From assembly GCA_020850755.1 (NCBI GenBank), contig JADZEB010000018.1, forward strand, positions 234,649-298,648: a DNA stretch of 64,000 nucleotides. Reading direction: 5' to 3'. This stretch comes from Alphaproteobacteria bacterium. GTDB taxonomy: Bacteria > Pseudomonadota > Alphaproteobacteria > Acetobacterales > Acetobacteraceae. Both the position numbers and the translations under genes were made by a program. Of this stretch, positions 19,680-27,495 are shown piece by piece (position 1 is the first letter of the stretch; each line of letters begins with the position of its first letter). The notes beneath the pieces were generated by a model, which worked only from the letters and a program-made list of their open reading frames with translations, had not been told where the DNA came from and searched no databases.

Positions 19680-21806
19680 TCAGCGCCGGCGCGAGCCGAG
19701 CCGGGCCTGGTCGGCGCCGGCCTCGGCGGCAGCCTCGAGCGCGCGCAGCGACAACGGGCTCGGCACCGGCGCCGGCTCCACCACCGGGCCGAGCCCGGCC
19801 GAGGGGCGGGAGATGGCGGGCTGCGGCGCCGACAGCGAGGGCGCGCGCATCAGCGGACCGGCGGCTGGCGCGGGCGGACTGCCGGCGGCGCCGGGCTGGA
19901 TCGTGGCGCCGGCAGGCGGCGGGGGCACCGGGGTCGGCTCGGGCGCCGGCGGGCGGTTGGCAAGGCCGCGCGCCGGCGGGCGGCGGCGGAATGCGGCCGG
20001 GTCGGGCTGGGGCGCGACCGTGGCCACCGGCGGCGCGGCCGGCTGCTCGGCGGCGGGAGCCGGTCCAGGCGCCGGTGCAGCCGTCGTGGCGGTGGCCGGG
20101 TCGATCGAGGCGACGGACAGGCCGCCATCCTCGGCTGGTGCGGCAGTGGCGGGCGTGCCCGACGCCGGACTGCGCGCCCGTGCGGTGGTAGCAGACGGCA
20201 CCTCGGGCTCGGTCGCAGGGGGACCGCCGGTCAGGCTAGGGCTGGACGGGAAACTGGTCACGCCGGCCTGCACGGCCGCTTGCAGGTTCGGCGGAACCGG
20301 CTGGGGTGCGGGCGCGCCGGGCAGCGGCACGGCGATGAAGCCGGGGGGCAGGGTGCCGGGCACCAGCATCGGCCCCTGGTTGGTGTAGACGACGACATAG
20401 CCGGGCGGGATGCCGGCCGGCGCCGGCGCGGCGCCCGCGGGAAGTTGCGCCGCGGCGTAGCCGGGGGGAAGCTGCACCGCGCCCATGGGCTGCATCGGGG
20501 GCTGCATCGGCGCTGCGGCGAAGCCCGCCATGCCGCCGAGCCCGAGCGGCACGACGCGGCTCGGCACCAGGGTCTCGATCTCCTCGGGCGCGCCATTGCC
20601 CTGGCCCGCGCCGGCCGCGCGCGCCCAGCGCGGCGCCGGCACGCCGCTGTTGATGTCGCCCGGGCCGGGCTGTGTCATCGCCGCGGGCGGAGCGCCGAAG
20701 CTGGCATCGTCGCTGGTGCCGGGCATGCCGGGCGGCATCAGCCCGCTGCGGCCATCGCCGATCTGGCCCATCGGCGGCAGGCCGCCGCGTTGGCTGCCTT
20801 CGCTCGGCATCGCGCCGGCCACCGACATCGGCGCGCCATGCGCCCGGCGCATCCAGTCCGGCAGGTCGGCCTGGGTGCGCTCCATCACCTGCACCACGCC
20901 ATCCACCGCCGCCGCCGCCACGGCATAGGCGACATCGCCCCAGTAGTGGTCGAGCGTGCCCTTCGGCACCGAATTGTTCTGCGCCACCTCGCCGGCGGAG
21001 GCGCCGTCGCCGCGGCTGACGCGCCAGATGATCTCGACCGGCTGCGCATCGCCTTCGGCCGGCGGCAGGCGCACCTCGGCGCGGACCAGGAAATGCGCGC
21101 CCGCCGGCTCCTCCTGCACGACGATGCCCTTGCGCCGCAGCGCATCGACCATCTGGCGGGCGAGCGCGGCATTGCCGTCGCCCGGCGCGCCGGAGACGCC
21201 GATCACGGCCACGCGCGCCCCGGCGGCGGCAGGCTCGATCGACTGGCGCACGACCTGGGCGCGGCGATTGGTCTCGGCGGCGCGGATCAGCGGCACGGCG
21301 ATTCGCGCGATGCGCGCGGCGAGTTGCGCCTGCACGGCGGGATCGGACGCAACCAGCTCGGCACGCGGCACGCTGATCGGGTCGGGCGGGCTGGCCATGG
21401 CCTGGCCCTCGGCGTCGGTGACCGCGAACTCGATGCGCGCCTCCGGCTGCTCGGGGAAGGCGCGAAGCTGGAGCTGGATGTCGGGCCGGCCTTGCGGGCG
21501 GGAACTGGCGGGCAGGTCGGCGGTGCGCAGAGCCTCGGCCACCGCCTCGTTCAGGGTCTCGGACTGGGGCGCATGCTCGGCCGGCAGGCCGCGCGTCGTC
21601 ACCACCACCCGCGCCGCCGAGGGCGGCCGCACCAGGACGGAAGCGGGGGTTCCGTCATCCGGGCGGAAGGGCTGCGGCACGTCGCCGCAGGCGGCCAGCG
21701 TCAGGGCGGCCAGCGTCAGGGCGGCCAGCGTCAGGGCAGCCAGCGGCGCCAGCAGCGCGGCCGGGCGCAGGCGGCGGGCAAGGCGGCGCAGAGGGTCAGA
21801 CAACAC
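19680..21806 (-). CDS. large putative lipoprotein with two-fold internal repeat and Pro/Ala-rich tail
   Basis: The 708-residue product starts at a GTG. It has a basic N-terminus and a hydrophobic core made of repeated LTLAA units ending in a lipobox LAAC with Cys near residue 40. Residues about 50-330 hold two related domains. One contains GRPDIQLQLRAFPEQPEARI then EFAVTDAEGQAM. The other contains AHFLVRAEVRLPP, VEIIWRVSRGDGASAGEVAQ and NNSVPKGTLDHYWGDVAYAV. Residues about 350-708 are low-complexity Pro, Ala, Gly and Met. The gene at 18103-19110 encodes a shorter relative. A periplasmic or outer-membrane location is inferred. The function is unknown. Confidence 0.75.
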   Translation of the reverse strand: MLSDPLRRLARRLRPAALLAPLAALTLAALTLAALTLAACGDVPQPFRPDDGTPASVLVRPPSAARVVVTTRGLPAEHAPQSETLNEAVAEALRTADLPASSRPQGRPDIQLQLRAFPEQPEARIEFAVTDAEGQAMASPPDPISVPRAELVASDPAVQAQLAARIARIAVPLIRAAETNRRAQVVRQSIEPAAAGARVAVIGVSGAPGDGNAALARQMVDALRRKGIVVQEEPAGAHFLVRAEVRLPPAEGDAQPVEIIWRVSRGDGASAGEVAQNNSVPKGTLDHYWGDVAYAVAAAAVDGVVQVMERTQADLPDWMRRAHGAPMSVAGAMPSEGSQRGGLPPMGQIGDGRSGLMPPGMPGTSDDASFGAPPAAMTQPGPGDINSGVPAPRWARAAGAGQGNGAPEEIETLVPSRVVPLGLGGMAGFAAAPMQPPMQPMGAVQLPPGYAAAQLPAGAAPAPAGIPPGYVVVYTNQGPMLVPGTLPPGFIAVPLPGAPAPQPVPPNLQAAVQAGVTSFPSSPSLTGGPPATEPEVPSATTARARSPASGTPATAAPAEDGGLSVASIDPATATTAAPAPGPAPAAEQPAAPPVATVAPQPDPAAFRRRPPARGLANRPPAPEPTPVPPPPAGATIQPGAAGSPPAPAAGPLMRAPSLSAPQPAISRPSAGLGPVVEPAPVPSPLSLRALEAAAEAGADQARLGSRRR
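21691..21750. repeat. 15-bp tandem repeat inside a signal peptide
   Basis: Three identical units of gcggccagcgtcagg (21691, 21706, 21721) and a degenerate fourth (21736) encode the repeated LTLAA hydrophobic core of the lipoprotein signal sequence. Unit gain or loss keeps the frame but would lengthen or shorten the core by five residues. Confidence 0.93.
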
Positions 21807-22091
21807 AGCTCACCACCAATGTGATGACACAGAGTCCAAGGAACATCAGGATGTAAGGCATCGATGTTTGTATAACACATCACCTTCGCGTCGCTACAAC
21901 CCCCTGTTGTGGTGGCCTGTGGCGCCTGCACCATTTTCACCGACCGGCGGTCATCCTTGCGTCAGGTCAAGGAGCGCCGGCATCCACCCTGCTAGTCGAG
22001 GGCCCTGCCTCGCCGTGCGCGGCGGAGCAAGGGCGCATGGACGCGCCCGAACGGGTGCCCTTGCCCGTTCGCATCACCATGGAGGTGAGCG

Positions 22092-22574
22092 ATGAACAGA
22101 CGTCGAATGATGCTTCACGGCTTGGCCGCCTTGCTGGCGGGCACGGTGGCGGCCCCGGCCTGGGCGCAGGGTCCGGGCATGGGGCCCGGCCCCGGTGGTG
22201 GTCCCGGTGGTGGCCCCGGTGGCAGAGGGCGCGGCGGCCCGCCCGACTGGATGGGGCGCGACTGGGACGATATGCCGTCCGACCGGCGCGGCGAGGCGAT
22301 GCGCCGCTTCCGCCGCGGCCGCGACGACGGCCCTGGCCCCGATGCCATGCGCGAGCGTTGGAACCGGATGTCGCCGGAACAGCGCCGCGAGATGATGCGC
22401 GAGCGCTGGGAACGCCGCCGCGATCGGCGCGATGGGCGCCGCGGTGATCGCCGCGACGAGGGCCGCCGCATGGGTCCGCGCGACGGGCGCGGCGATGGCC
22501 GGCGCATGGGTCCACCAGACGACCGCCGCATGGGTCCGCGCGACGGGCGCGGCCCTGGGCCTGACCGGACCTGA
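22092..22574 (+). CDS. small secreted Gly/Arg-rich protein
   Basis: This 160-residue protein has a signal peptide (MNRRRMMLHGLAALLAGTVA, cleavage likely after APAWA) and then an extreme composition. A Gly/Pro stretch comes first, then Arg/Asp/Met-rich sequence with MSPEQRREMMRERWERRR and repeated GRRMGPRDGRG units. The MSPEQRREM segment loosely recalls LTxxQ-type periplasmic proteins, but no family can be assigned. The start is well supported: GGAGGTGA lies three bases before the ATG. The stop codon falls inside the first unit of a 13-bp tandem array. A periplasmic nucleic-acid- or metal-binding role would be speculation. Confidence 0.65.
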   Translation: MNRRRMMLHGLAALLAGTVAAPAWAQGPGMGPGPGGGPGGGPGGRGRGGPPDWMGRDWDDMPSDRRGEAMRRFRRGRDDGPGPDAMRERWNRMSPEQRREMMRERWERRRDRRDGRRGDRRDEGRRMGPRDGRGDGRRMGPPDDRRMGPRDGRGPGPDRT

Positions 22575-22682
22575 GCCTGGCAACTGAGCCTGGCAACTGA
22601 GCCTGGCAACCGAGCCCGGCACCTGAGCCTGGCACCTGAGCCCGGCACCTAAGACCGGCACCTGAGGCCGGGACCTGAGCCA
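22561..22682. repeat. 13-bp tandem repeat spanning a stop codon, about nine copies
   Basis: Units such as ctgagcctggcaa begin at 22571, 22584, 22597, 22610, 22623, 22636, 22649 and 22662, with partial units at both ends. The TGA at 22572-22574 ends the upstream gene, and most units carry their own TGA. Confidence 0.92.
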
Positions 22683-22737
22683 GCGGGCGCGCCGCGCTCC
22701 GGCTCGGGTTGGCCGTGAGGACCGTGCCGCTGCCGCG

Positions 22738-23514
22738 TCAGGGTGCGAGCGCGATCGCCGAGAGCTGGTGGCCGAGCGGGCCGCCGCCTTCCAGCGTCGT
22801 GCGCCGGTAGCTGAAGAAGCGTGCCGCATCGGCCAGCGTGTCGGCCGGCACCGTCTCGACCGTGGCAACGCCGGCCGCTGCCAGCCGGTCGGCGCAGAAG
22901 CCGGCGAGGTCGAACTGCCAGCGCTCGGCCCGCCGGCCGGGGGCGAGGAAGCGCGCATGGGCGGCATCGGCCGCCAGCAGCGCGGCGCAGAGATCGGGCC
23001 CGACCTCGTAGGAGGGCTGGCGGATGCAGGGCCCGATCGCGGCGGCGATTGCGCTTGCGCGCGCGCCGAGCTTCACCATCACCGCGACCGTCGCCTCCAG
23101 CACGCCGGCGACCGCGCCGCGCCAGCCGGCATGCACGGCGCCGATCACGCCGGCTTCGGCATCGGCCAGCAGCACCGGCGCGCAATCGGCGGTGACGATG
23201 CCGAGCGCGACCCCGCGCAGCCGCGTCACCGACGCGTCCGCCTGCGGCCTTCCATCGACGCCCCAGGGTCGCTCGACCACCGCCACCGTGGGCGAGTGGA
23301 TCTGGAACAGGCCCACCAGCGCCGCGGGCGGCAGGCCGAACGCGGCCACGGCGCGGGCGCGGTTCTCCAGCACGCGCGCCAGCTCGTCCTTGCCGGAGAG
23401 CGAGCAGTTCAGGCTCGCGAACGGCCCGTCGGAGACGCCGCCGGCGCGGGTGAAGAAGCCGTGGCGCAGGCGCGGATCGGCCAGGGCGGGGGCGGCGAGG
23501 AAGGGGACGGTCAT
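22738..23514 (-). CDS. pgeF: peptidoglycan editing factor PgeF (multicopper-oxidase-like, YfiH family)
   Basis: The 258-residue protein has the family signature FFTRAGGVSDGPFASLN near the start, QIHSPTVAVVE, VTADCAPVLLAD and the metal-site segment AVHAGWRGAVAGV, then GPCIRQPSYEVG. These give the His-Cys-His metal centre of the Cu/Zn polyphenol-oxidase-type fold. The family removes misplaced residues from peptidoglycan precursors in E. coli, and some members act on purine nucleosides. It follows the MidA-like methyltransferase gene by 25 bp on the same strand, part of an lgt-midA-pgeF run common in alphaproteobacteria. Confidence 0.93.
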   Translation of the reverse strand: MTVPFLAAPALADPRLRHGFFTRAGGVSDGPFASLNCSLSGKDELARVLENRARAVAAFGLPPAALVGLFQIHSPTVAVVERPWGVDGRPQADASVTRLRGVALGIVTADCAPVLLADAEAGVIGAVHAGWRGAVAGVLEATVAVMVKLGARASAIAAAIGPCIRQPSYEVGPDLCAALLAADAAHARFLAPGRRAERWQFDLAGFCADRLAAAGVATVETVPADTLADAARFFSYRRTTLEGGGPLGHQLSAIALAP

Positions 23515-23539
23515 CGGCGGCGGGGCGGGCTTTGCGGGA

Positions 23540-24670
23540 TCAGGCCGGATCGAAGCCGGGCGGCGCGGGCAAGGGAGGGAAGGCTAGGCCAGGGTGGCAG
23601 ATCGCCATCGCCTTGAACAGCGCGCCCATGCCGCGCGGATCGAGCAGGCGCCGCGCCCCGCTTTCGATCGCATCGCGCTGCCGCTCGGACGCCACGCGCG
23701 CCAGCGCCGCCGCCCGCTCGCCCAAGCCCAGGCGGAGCAGGAAGCGGCCCTGCGGCACGGGGCCGAACACGCGCCCGCCCGCCGCGCGCGCGACCGTGGC
23801 GAGGTCCTCGAAATCGACATGGGCGGTAAGGTCGGCCTCGCCCGGATCGGCCAGCGGCGGGTGTGGCGCGTGGCGGCGCAGCGCCTGGAGGCTGTCTCCC
23901 GGCGCGCTGCGCATTGGCCCGTAATCGAGCAGGAGCGCCGCGCCCACCTGCGCGGCGAGCCGCGCGGCGATGGCGGCGGCGAGCGCGCGCGAGGCCTCGT
24001 TCACCTCGACGATCGCGCCGTCGGGCGCGTCGCAGTGGGCGGGGCCGAGCGCCGGCATGTCGGCGGCGGCGACCGGGCGCAGGACGAAGCGGAAGCCGGG
24101 CGCGTCCTCGGCCGCCTCCGGGTCGAGATCGACGCAGCGCTCGGCCCAGCCATCGCCCTCGCGCTGGAACTGGCGGATCGGCAGGGCGTCGAACAGCTCG
24201 TTGGCGAGCAGGATGGCGGGGCCGGGCGGCAGCGTCTCGATCGCATCGTGCCAGGTGGCGCGCGCGCCCGCGGCGGCCCGGGCCAGCGTCTGGCGCTGGA
24301 CGCCGCGCAGCCGGTGGCTGGTTTCGACCAGATGCAGCGAGAGCGCGGCGGCGAAGTCGGGCGTGGCCTGGCCAACTGCGCGCAAGGCATCCGCGATCAG
24401 CGTGCCGCGGCCGGGGCCGAGCTCGACCAGCAGCACCCGCGCCGGCCGGCCCATCGCCTGCCACACCACCGCCGCCCACAGGCCGAGCAGCTCGCCGAAG
24501 CACTGGCTGATCTCGGGCGCGGTGATGAAGTCCCCGGCGGCGCCGAACGGCTCGGCGCGGCTGTAATAGCCATGCGCCGGATCGGACAGGGCCGCCGCCA
24601 TGAACCGGTCGAGCCGGAGTGGCCCCTCGACCCGGATGCGCGCGGCGAGGATGGCGCCGAGCGCGCTCAC
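23540..24670 (-). CDS. class I SAM-dependent methyltransferase, NDUFAF7/MidA family
   Basis: The 376-residue protein has the family N-terminus (RLDRFMAAALSDPAHGYYSR, AAGDFITAPEISQCFGELLG), the SAM motif VLLVELGPGRGTLIADALRA, then NELFDALPIRQF and LLDYGP. In mitochondria the homologue dimethylates an arginine of a complex I subunit, so a role in NADH dehydrogenase assembly is inferred. The start is a GTG at 24670 whose GTGA overlaps the TGA of lgt by 3 bp, indicating coupling; the open frame further upstream is antisense noise. Confidence 0.92.
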   Translation of the reverse strand: MSALGAILAARIRVEGPLRLDRFMAAALSDPAHGYYSRAEPFGAAGDFITAPEISQCFGELLGLWAAVVWQAMGRPARVLLVELGPGRGTLIADALRAVGQATPDFAAALSLHLVETSHRLRGVQRQTLARAAAGARATWHDAIETLPPGPAILLANELFDALPIRQFQREGDGWAERCVDLDPEAAEDAPGFRFVLRPVAAADMPALGPAHCDAPDGAIVEVNEASRALAAAIAARLAAQVGAALLLDYGPMRSAPGDSLQALRRHAPHPPLADPGEADLTAHVDFEDLATVARAAGGRVFGPVPQGRFLLRLGLGERAAALARVASERQRDAIESGARRLLDPRGMGALFKAMAICHPGLAFPPLPAPPGFDPA

Positions 24671-25494
24671 GATCCGGCGGCGGGCGGGGCGCTGGGCGGG
24701 GCGGCGGCGTCGCGCGCGCGCGCCATCAGCCACAGCCCGGCCGCCAGCATCGGCAGCGACAGGATCTGGCCCATGGTCACGCCGGCGAACAGGAAGCCGA
24801 GATGGGCGTCGGGCTCGCGGAACAGCTCGCCCACGATGCGCGCCAGCGCATAGCCGGCCAGGAACAGCCCGGCGAGGAAGCCCTGCCTCTCGCGCAATGG
24901 CTGGCGCCGCGCGGCGAGCCAGAGGAGCAGGAACAGCAGCAGGCCCTCCAGCGTCGCCTGGTAGAGCTGGCTCGGGTGGCGCGGCAGCGGCCCGCCATTC
25001 GGGAACAGCATCGCCCAGGGCACGTCCGAGACACGGCCCCACAGTTCCGAATTGATGAAATTGGCCAGCCGCCCGAGCCCGAGCCCGATCGGGGCCACCA
25101 CCGCGATGCGGTCGGCGAAGCCCAGCACCGGGATGCGCTGGCTGCGGCAGAACCAGGCGATGGCGATCGCCACGCCGAGCATGCCGCCATGGAAGCTCAT
25201 GCCTCCGCGCCAGGCCTGCAACGCCTCCAGCGGGTTGGCGAGATAGTGCCCAGGCCGGTAGAACAGCACATAGCCGAGCCGCCCGCCCAGGATCACGCCG
25301 AGCGTGGCCCAGAGCAGGAAATCGTCGACCTGCGTGCGGCTGGCGACCGGCGGGGCGAGCGCAGCGGTGCGGCGGAGCAGCAGCCAGCCCAGCACCAGCC
25401 CGGCGATGTAGGCGAGCGCATACCAGCGCACGGCGAAGGGGCCGATCTCGACCAGCACCGGGTCGATCATCGGGAAGGGCAGGGCGAGGATCAT
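24667..25494 (-). CDS. lgt: prolipoprotein diacylglyceryl transferase
   Basis: The inner-membrane enzyme transfers diacylglycerol to the lipobox cysteine of prolipoproteins. The 275-residue protein has seven predicted helices, FAVRWYALAYIAGLVLGW, the catalytic-region GGMSFHGGMLG, the Lgt signature GRLANFINSELWGR and HPSQLYQATLEG. Its substrates would include the two lipoproteins encoded at 18103-21806. It is the first gene of the lgt-midA-pgeF run. Confidence 0.97.
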   Translation of the reverse strand: MILALPFPMIDPVLVEIGPFAVRWYALAYIAGLVLGWLLLRRTAALAPPVASRTQVDDFLLWATLGVILGGRLGYVLFYRPGHYLANPLEALQAWRGGMSFHGGMLGVAIAIAWFCRSQRIPVLGFADRIAVVAPIGLGLGRLANFINSELWGRVSDVPWAMLFPNGGPLPRHPSQLYQATLEGLLLFLLLWLAARRQPLRERQGFLAGLFLAGYALARIVGELFREPDAHLGFLFAGVTMGQILSLPMLAAGLWLMARARDAAAPPSAPPAAGS

Positions 25495-25584
25495 GGGCGC
25501 AGCATGGGCCTCGCGCGCGCCGTGTCAATCGCGCCGCCAACCGGCCGGGCGGCACGAGCTGGCGCCCTCCGCGCTCGACATGCG

Positions 25585-25605
25585 TTGCGCGGCGCAAACG
25601 TTGCG
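25585..25605. promoter_or_regulatory. alternating TTGCG/CGCAA inverted repeats upstream of a small gene
   Basis: TTGCG (25585), CGCAA (25593) and TTGCG (25601) alternate with three-base spacers, giving two overlapping perfect inverted repeats. A further CGCAA lies at 25651. They occupy the 100 bp before the 69-residue gene at 25689 and look like a repressor or activator site. Confidence 0.4.
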
Positions 25606-25688
25606 TCGGCGCAAAAACTCTTGTCGAAGGCAGGAGCGTGCGGCAAATAACGCAACGTTATCACTTCTAAGTCAGGGGGCGCTTCATC

Positions 25689-25898
25689 ATGAGCGATAGC
25701 TTCACGGTTAATGTTTCGGTCAGCGGCGGGGGCAGCGGCACGACTGTCAAGCTGGGCAGCCAGGAGACGATCGGGACGAACGTAACGTTCTATGGCGTGC
25801 CACGCGGCCAGCAGCACCTCCAGGTGCAGTACGGAAACTCCACGCACGATTCCTATCCCGACATCCAGTCCGACCGGACGATCTACGTCCAGCTCTAG
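25689..25898 (+). CDS. 69-residue hypothetical protein, beta-rich
   Basis: The protein begins MSDSFTVNVSVSGGGSGTTV and ends DRTIYVQL. It has alternating hydrophobic and polar residues, many Ser, Thr, Gly and Gln, no cysteine and no signal peptide, suggesting a small beta-sandwich or barrel. Its codon use (GTT, AAT, TTC, ACG, TCG mixed) is visibly less G/C-extreme than its neighbours. AGGGGGC precedes the ATG by seven bases. The upstream DNA carries the TTGCG/CGCAA repeats. It converges on the coiled-coil gene at 25997. No family is recognised. Confidence 0.6.
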   Translation: MSDSFTVNVSVSGGGSGTTVKLGSQETIGTNVTFYGVPRGQQHLQVQYGNSTHDSYPDIQSDRTIYVQL

Positions 25899-25996
25899 CG
25901 TCGGGCGCAGGAAACGAAGCATGGCCGCCGGTGGTGCCGACGGCCATCGCTTTCCGTTCCTGGCGCACCAGGACGCAGCAATGGCCCTGCCTGCCT

Positions 25997-26518
25997 TCAC
26001 TTCTTGTTCCAGGGCGAGTTGCGGAGGCGGATCTCCATGATCCGCTTCTGGTGTTCCAGGATCTTCTTCTGCATCTCGCGATAGGCTTCGGCGTCCTCCA
26101 ATTGCTGGCGCCGGCGGTTGGCCATGATGCGTATGGCCGGGTCGCTTTCCTCCAGCGCCGAGGCGCGGCGCTGCGTTTCCCCGGCCGCGATTTCCGCCTT
26201 GCGGTTGGCGAGGCGCTGCGCGCAGGCGGCCCGTTCCTCGGCGATGGCCTTGAGCACAGCCTCAAGCGCAGCATCCACCTCCGGGCCGGCGGCGGGGAGA
26301 TTGGCAGGATGGTCGCGCTCGGCGATCTGGCGCTGGATCGCCCGCTCCTCGAGCGCGAGGGACTCCATGATCCGCAGGGCGTAGGCGTCCGGGTTCTTCA
26401 TTTCGGTCAGCAGCAGTAGCATGTTGCCGCCGCGGGCGGTGCGTGCTTCCCGGTGCGCCTTGTTGATCGCGGCGATGCGCATCGCCTGCATTCTCGCAAG
26501 AATGCCGCGCTTTGCCAT
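25997..26518 (-). CDS. 173-residue hypothetical alpha-helical (coiled-coil) protein
   Basis: The sequence is highly charged and almost wholly helical, without Gly/Pro breaks except near residues 70-80. Examples are LALEERAIQRQIAERDHPAN and AYREMQKKILEHQKRIMEIR. The N-terminus is basic (MAKRGILARMQAMRIAAINK). There is no signal peptide or transmembrane segment. It could be a structural or nucleoid-type protein or a phage-derived relic; nothing decides this. It is convergent with the 69-residue gene (98 bp apart) and divergent from the response regulator, with an octamer repeat array just upstream. Confidence 0.6.
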   Translation of the reverse strand: MAKRGILARMQAMRIAAINKAHREARTARGGNMLLLLTEMKNPDAYALRIMESLALEERAIQRQIAERDHPANLPAAGPEVDAALEAVLKAIAEERAACAQRLANRKAEIAAGETQRRASALEESDPAIRIMANRRRQQLEDAEAYREMQKKILEHQKRIMEIRLRNSPWNKK

Positions 26519-26546
26519 GACGATGTCCCTCGCTTGGCGCCCAGAC

Positions 26547-26602
26547 GCCGTTGCGCCGTTGCGCCGTTGCGCCGGTGCGCCGTTGCGCCGTTGCGCCGTT
26601 CC
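26547..26602. repeat. 8-bp tandem repeat, seven copies
   Basis: The unit gccgttgc is repeated without gaps from 26547 to 26602, with single changes in the fourth and last units. It lies in the divergent gap before the response-regulator gene, 28 bp upstream of the coiled-coil gene. Confidence 0.93.
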
Positions 26603-26754
26603 CTTATTGCTTCCTGGCTTGTTGCGCTACCGGGACAAGGACAGGGGACGGGCGGTGCCGGTCCCGGCGATGGCCGGTCGCGCGGGCGCGCTGAGCGGCC
26701 GCGCCGCGAAAGCGCTGACGCGGCGCGGGCGGGCGCGCTACTCTCGCCCCCGCC

Positions 26755-27468
26755 ATGAACACCGACGACATGCCGCATATCCTGGTGGTGGACGACGACC
26801 AGCGCCTGCGCGCCCTGTTGCAGCGCTATCTCGGCGAGAACGGCTTTCGCGTCACCGCCGCCGCCGATGCCGCCGAGGCGCGGCTCAAGCTCGGCGCGAT
26901 CGCCTTCGACCTCCTTGTGCTGGACGTGACCATGCCGGGCGAGACCGGCTTCGAGCTGACCGAGGGCATCCGCCGCGTCTCCGACGTGCCGATCCTGCTG
27001 CTGACCGCGCGCGGCGCGCCGGAGGACCGCATCGAGGGCTTCGAGCGCGGCGCCGACGACTACCTGCCCAAGCCGTTCGATCCGCGCGAGCTGCTGCTGC
27101 GCGTGCGCGCCATGCTGCGCCGTGCCCAGCCCGCCACCGGCCAGCCCACGCTCACCGTGGCGCTGGGCGATGCCGTTTTCGACCTCGCCCGCGGCGAACT
27201 GCGCCAGGGCGAGGAGACGCTGCGCCTGACCAGCGGCGAGGCGGCGCTGCTGGCCGCCCTGGCGCGCCAGCCGGGCGAGACCATGTCGCGCGAGGATCTC
27301 GCCGCCGCCGTGGGCCTCTCGCCGGAAGCCGGCGGGCGGGCGATCGATGTCGCGGTGGTGCGCCTGCGCCGCAAGATCGAGCCCGATCCGCGCACGCCGC
27401 GCTTCCTGCACACGGTGCGCGGGCGCGGCTATGTGCTCTGGCCCGGCGCCGGCATGGCGCAGGAGTAG
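26755..27468 (+). CDS. OmpR/PhoB-family response regulator
   Basis: The 237-residue protein has a receiver domain with the acidic pair in [11 protein letters not shown], the phospho-accepting Asp in [13 protein letters not shown], Thr in LLLTARG and Lys in [16 protein letters not shown] winged-helix DNA-binding domain follows ([20 protein letters not shown] ... [20 protein letters not shown]). It is followed 27 bp later by its likely sensor kinase. An ATG five codons downstream is an alternative start. The EnvZ-like partner suggests response to an envelope or osmotic cue. Confidence 0.95.
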   Translation: MNTDDMPHILVVDDDQRLRALLQRYLGENGFRVTAAADAAEARLKLGAIAFDLLVLDVTMPGETGFELTEGIRRVSDVPILLLTARGAPEDRIEGFERGADDYLPKPFDPRELLLRVRAMLRRAQPATGQPTLTVALGDAVFDLARGELRQGEETLRLTSGEAALLAALARQPGETMSREDLAAAVGLSPEAGGRAIDVAVVRLRRKIEPDPRTPRFLHTVRGRGYVLWPGAGMAQE

Positions 27469-27495
27469 GCGCGTGCGAAGCCGAGGGCCATCCGC

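Noticed and set aside
22037..22447. alternative plus-strand frame over the Arg/Gly-rich protein
   Set aside because: It lacks the strong ribosome-binding site and signal peptide found in the frame starting at 22092.
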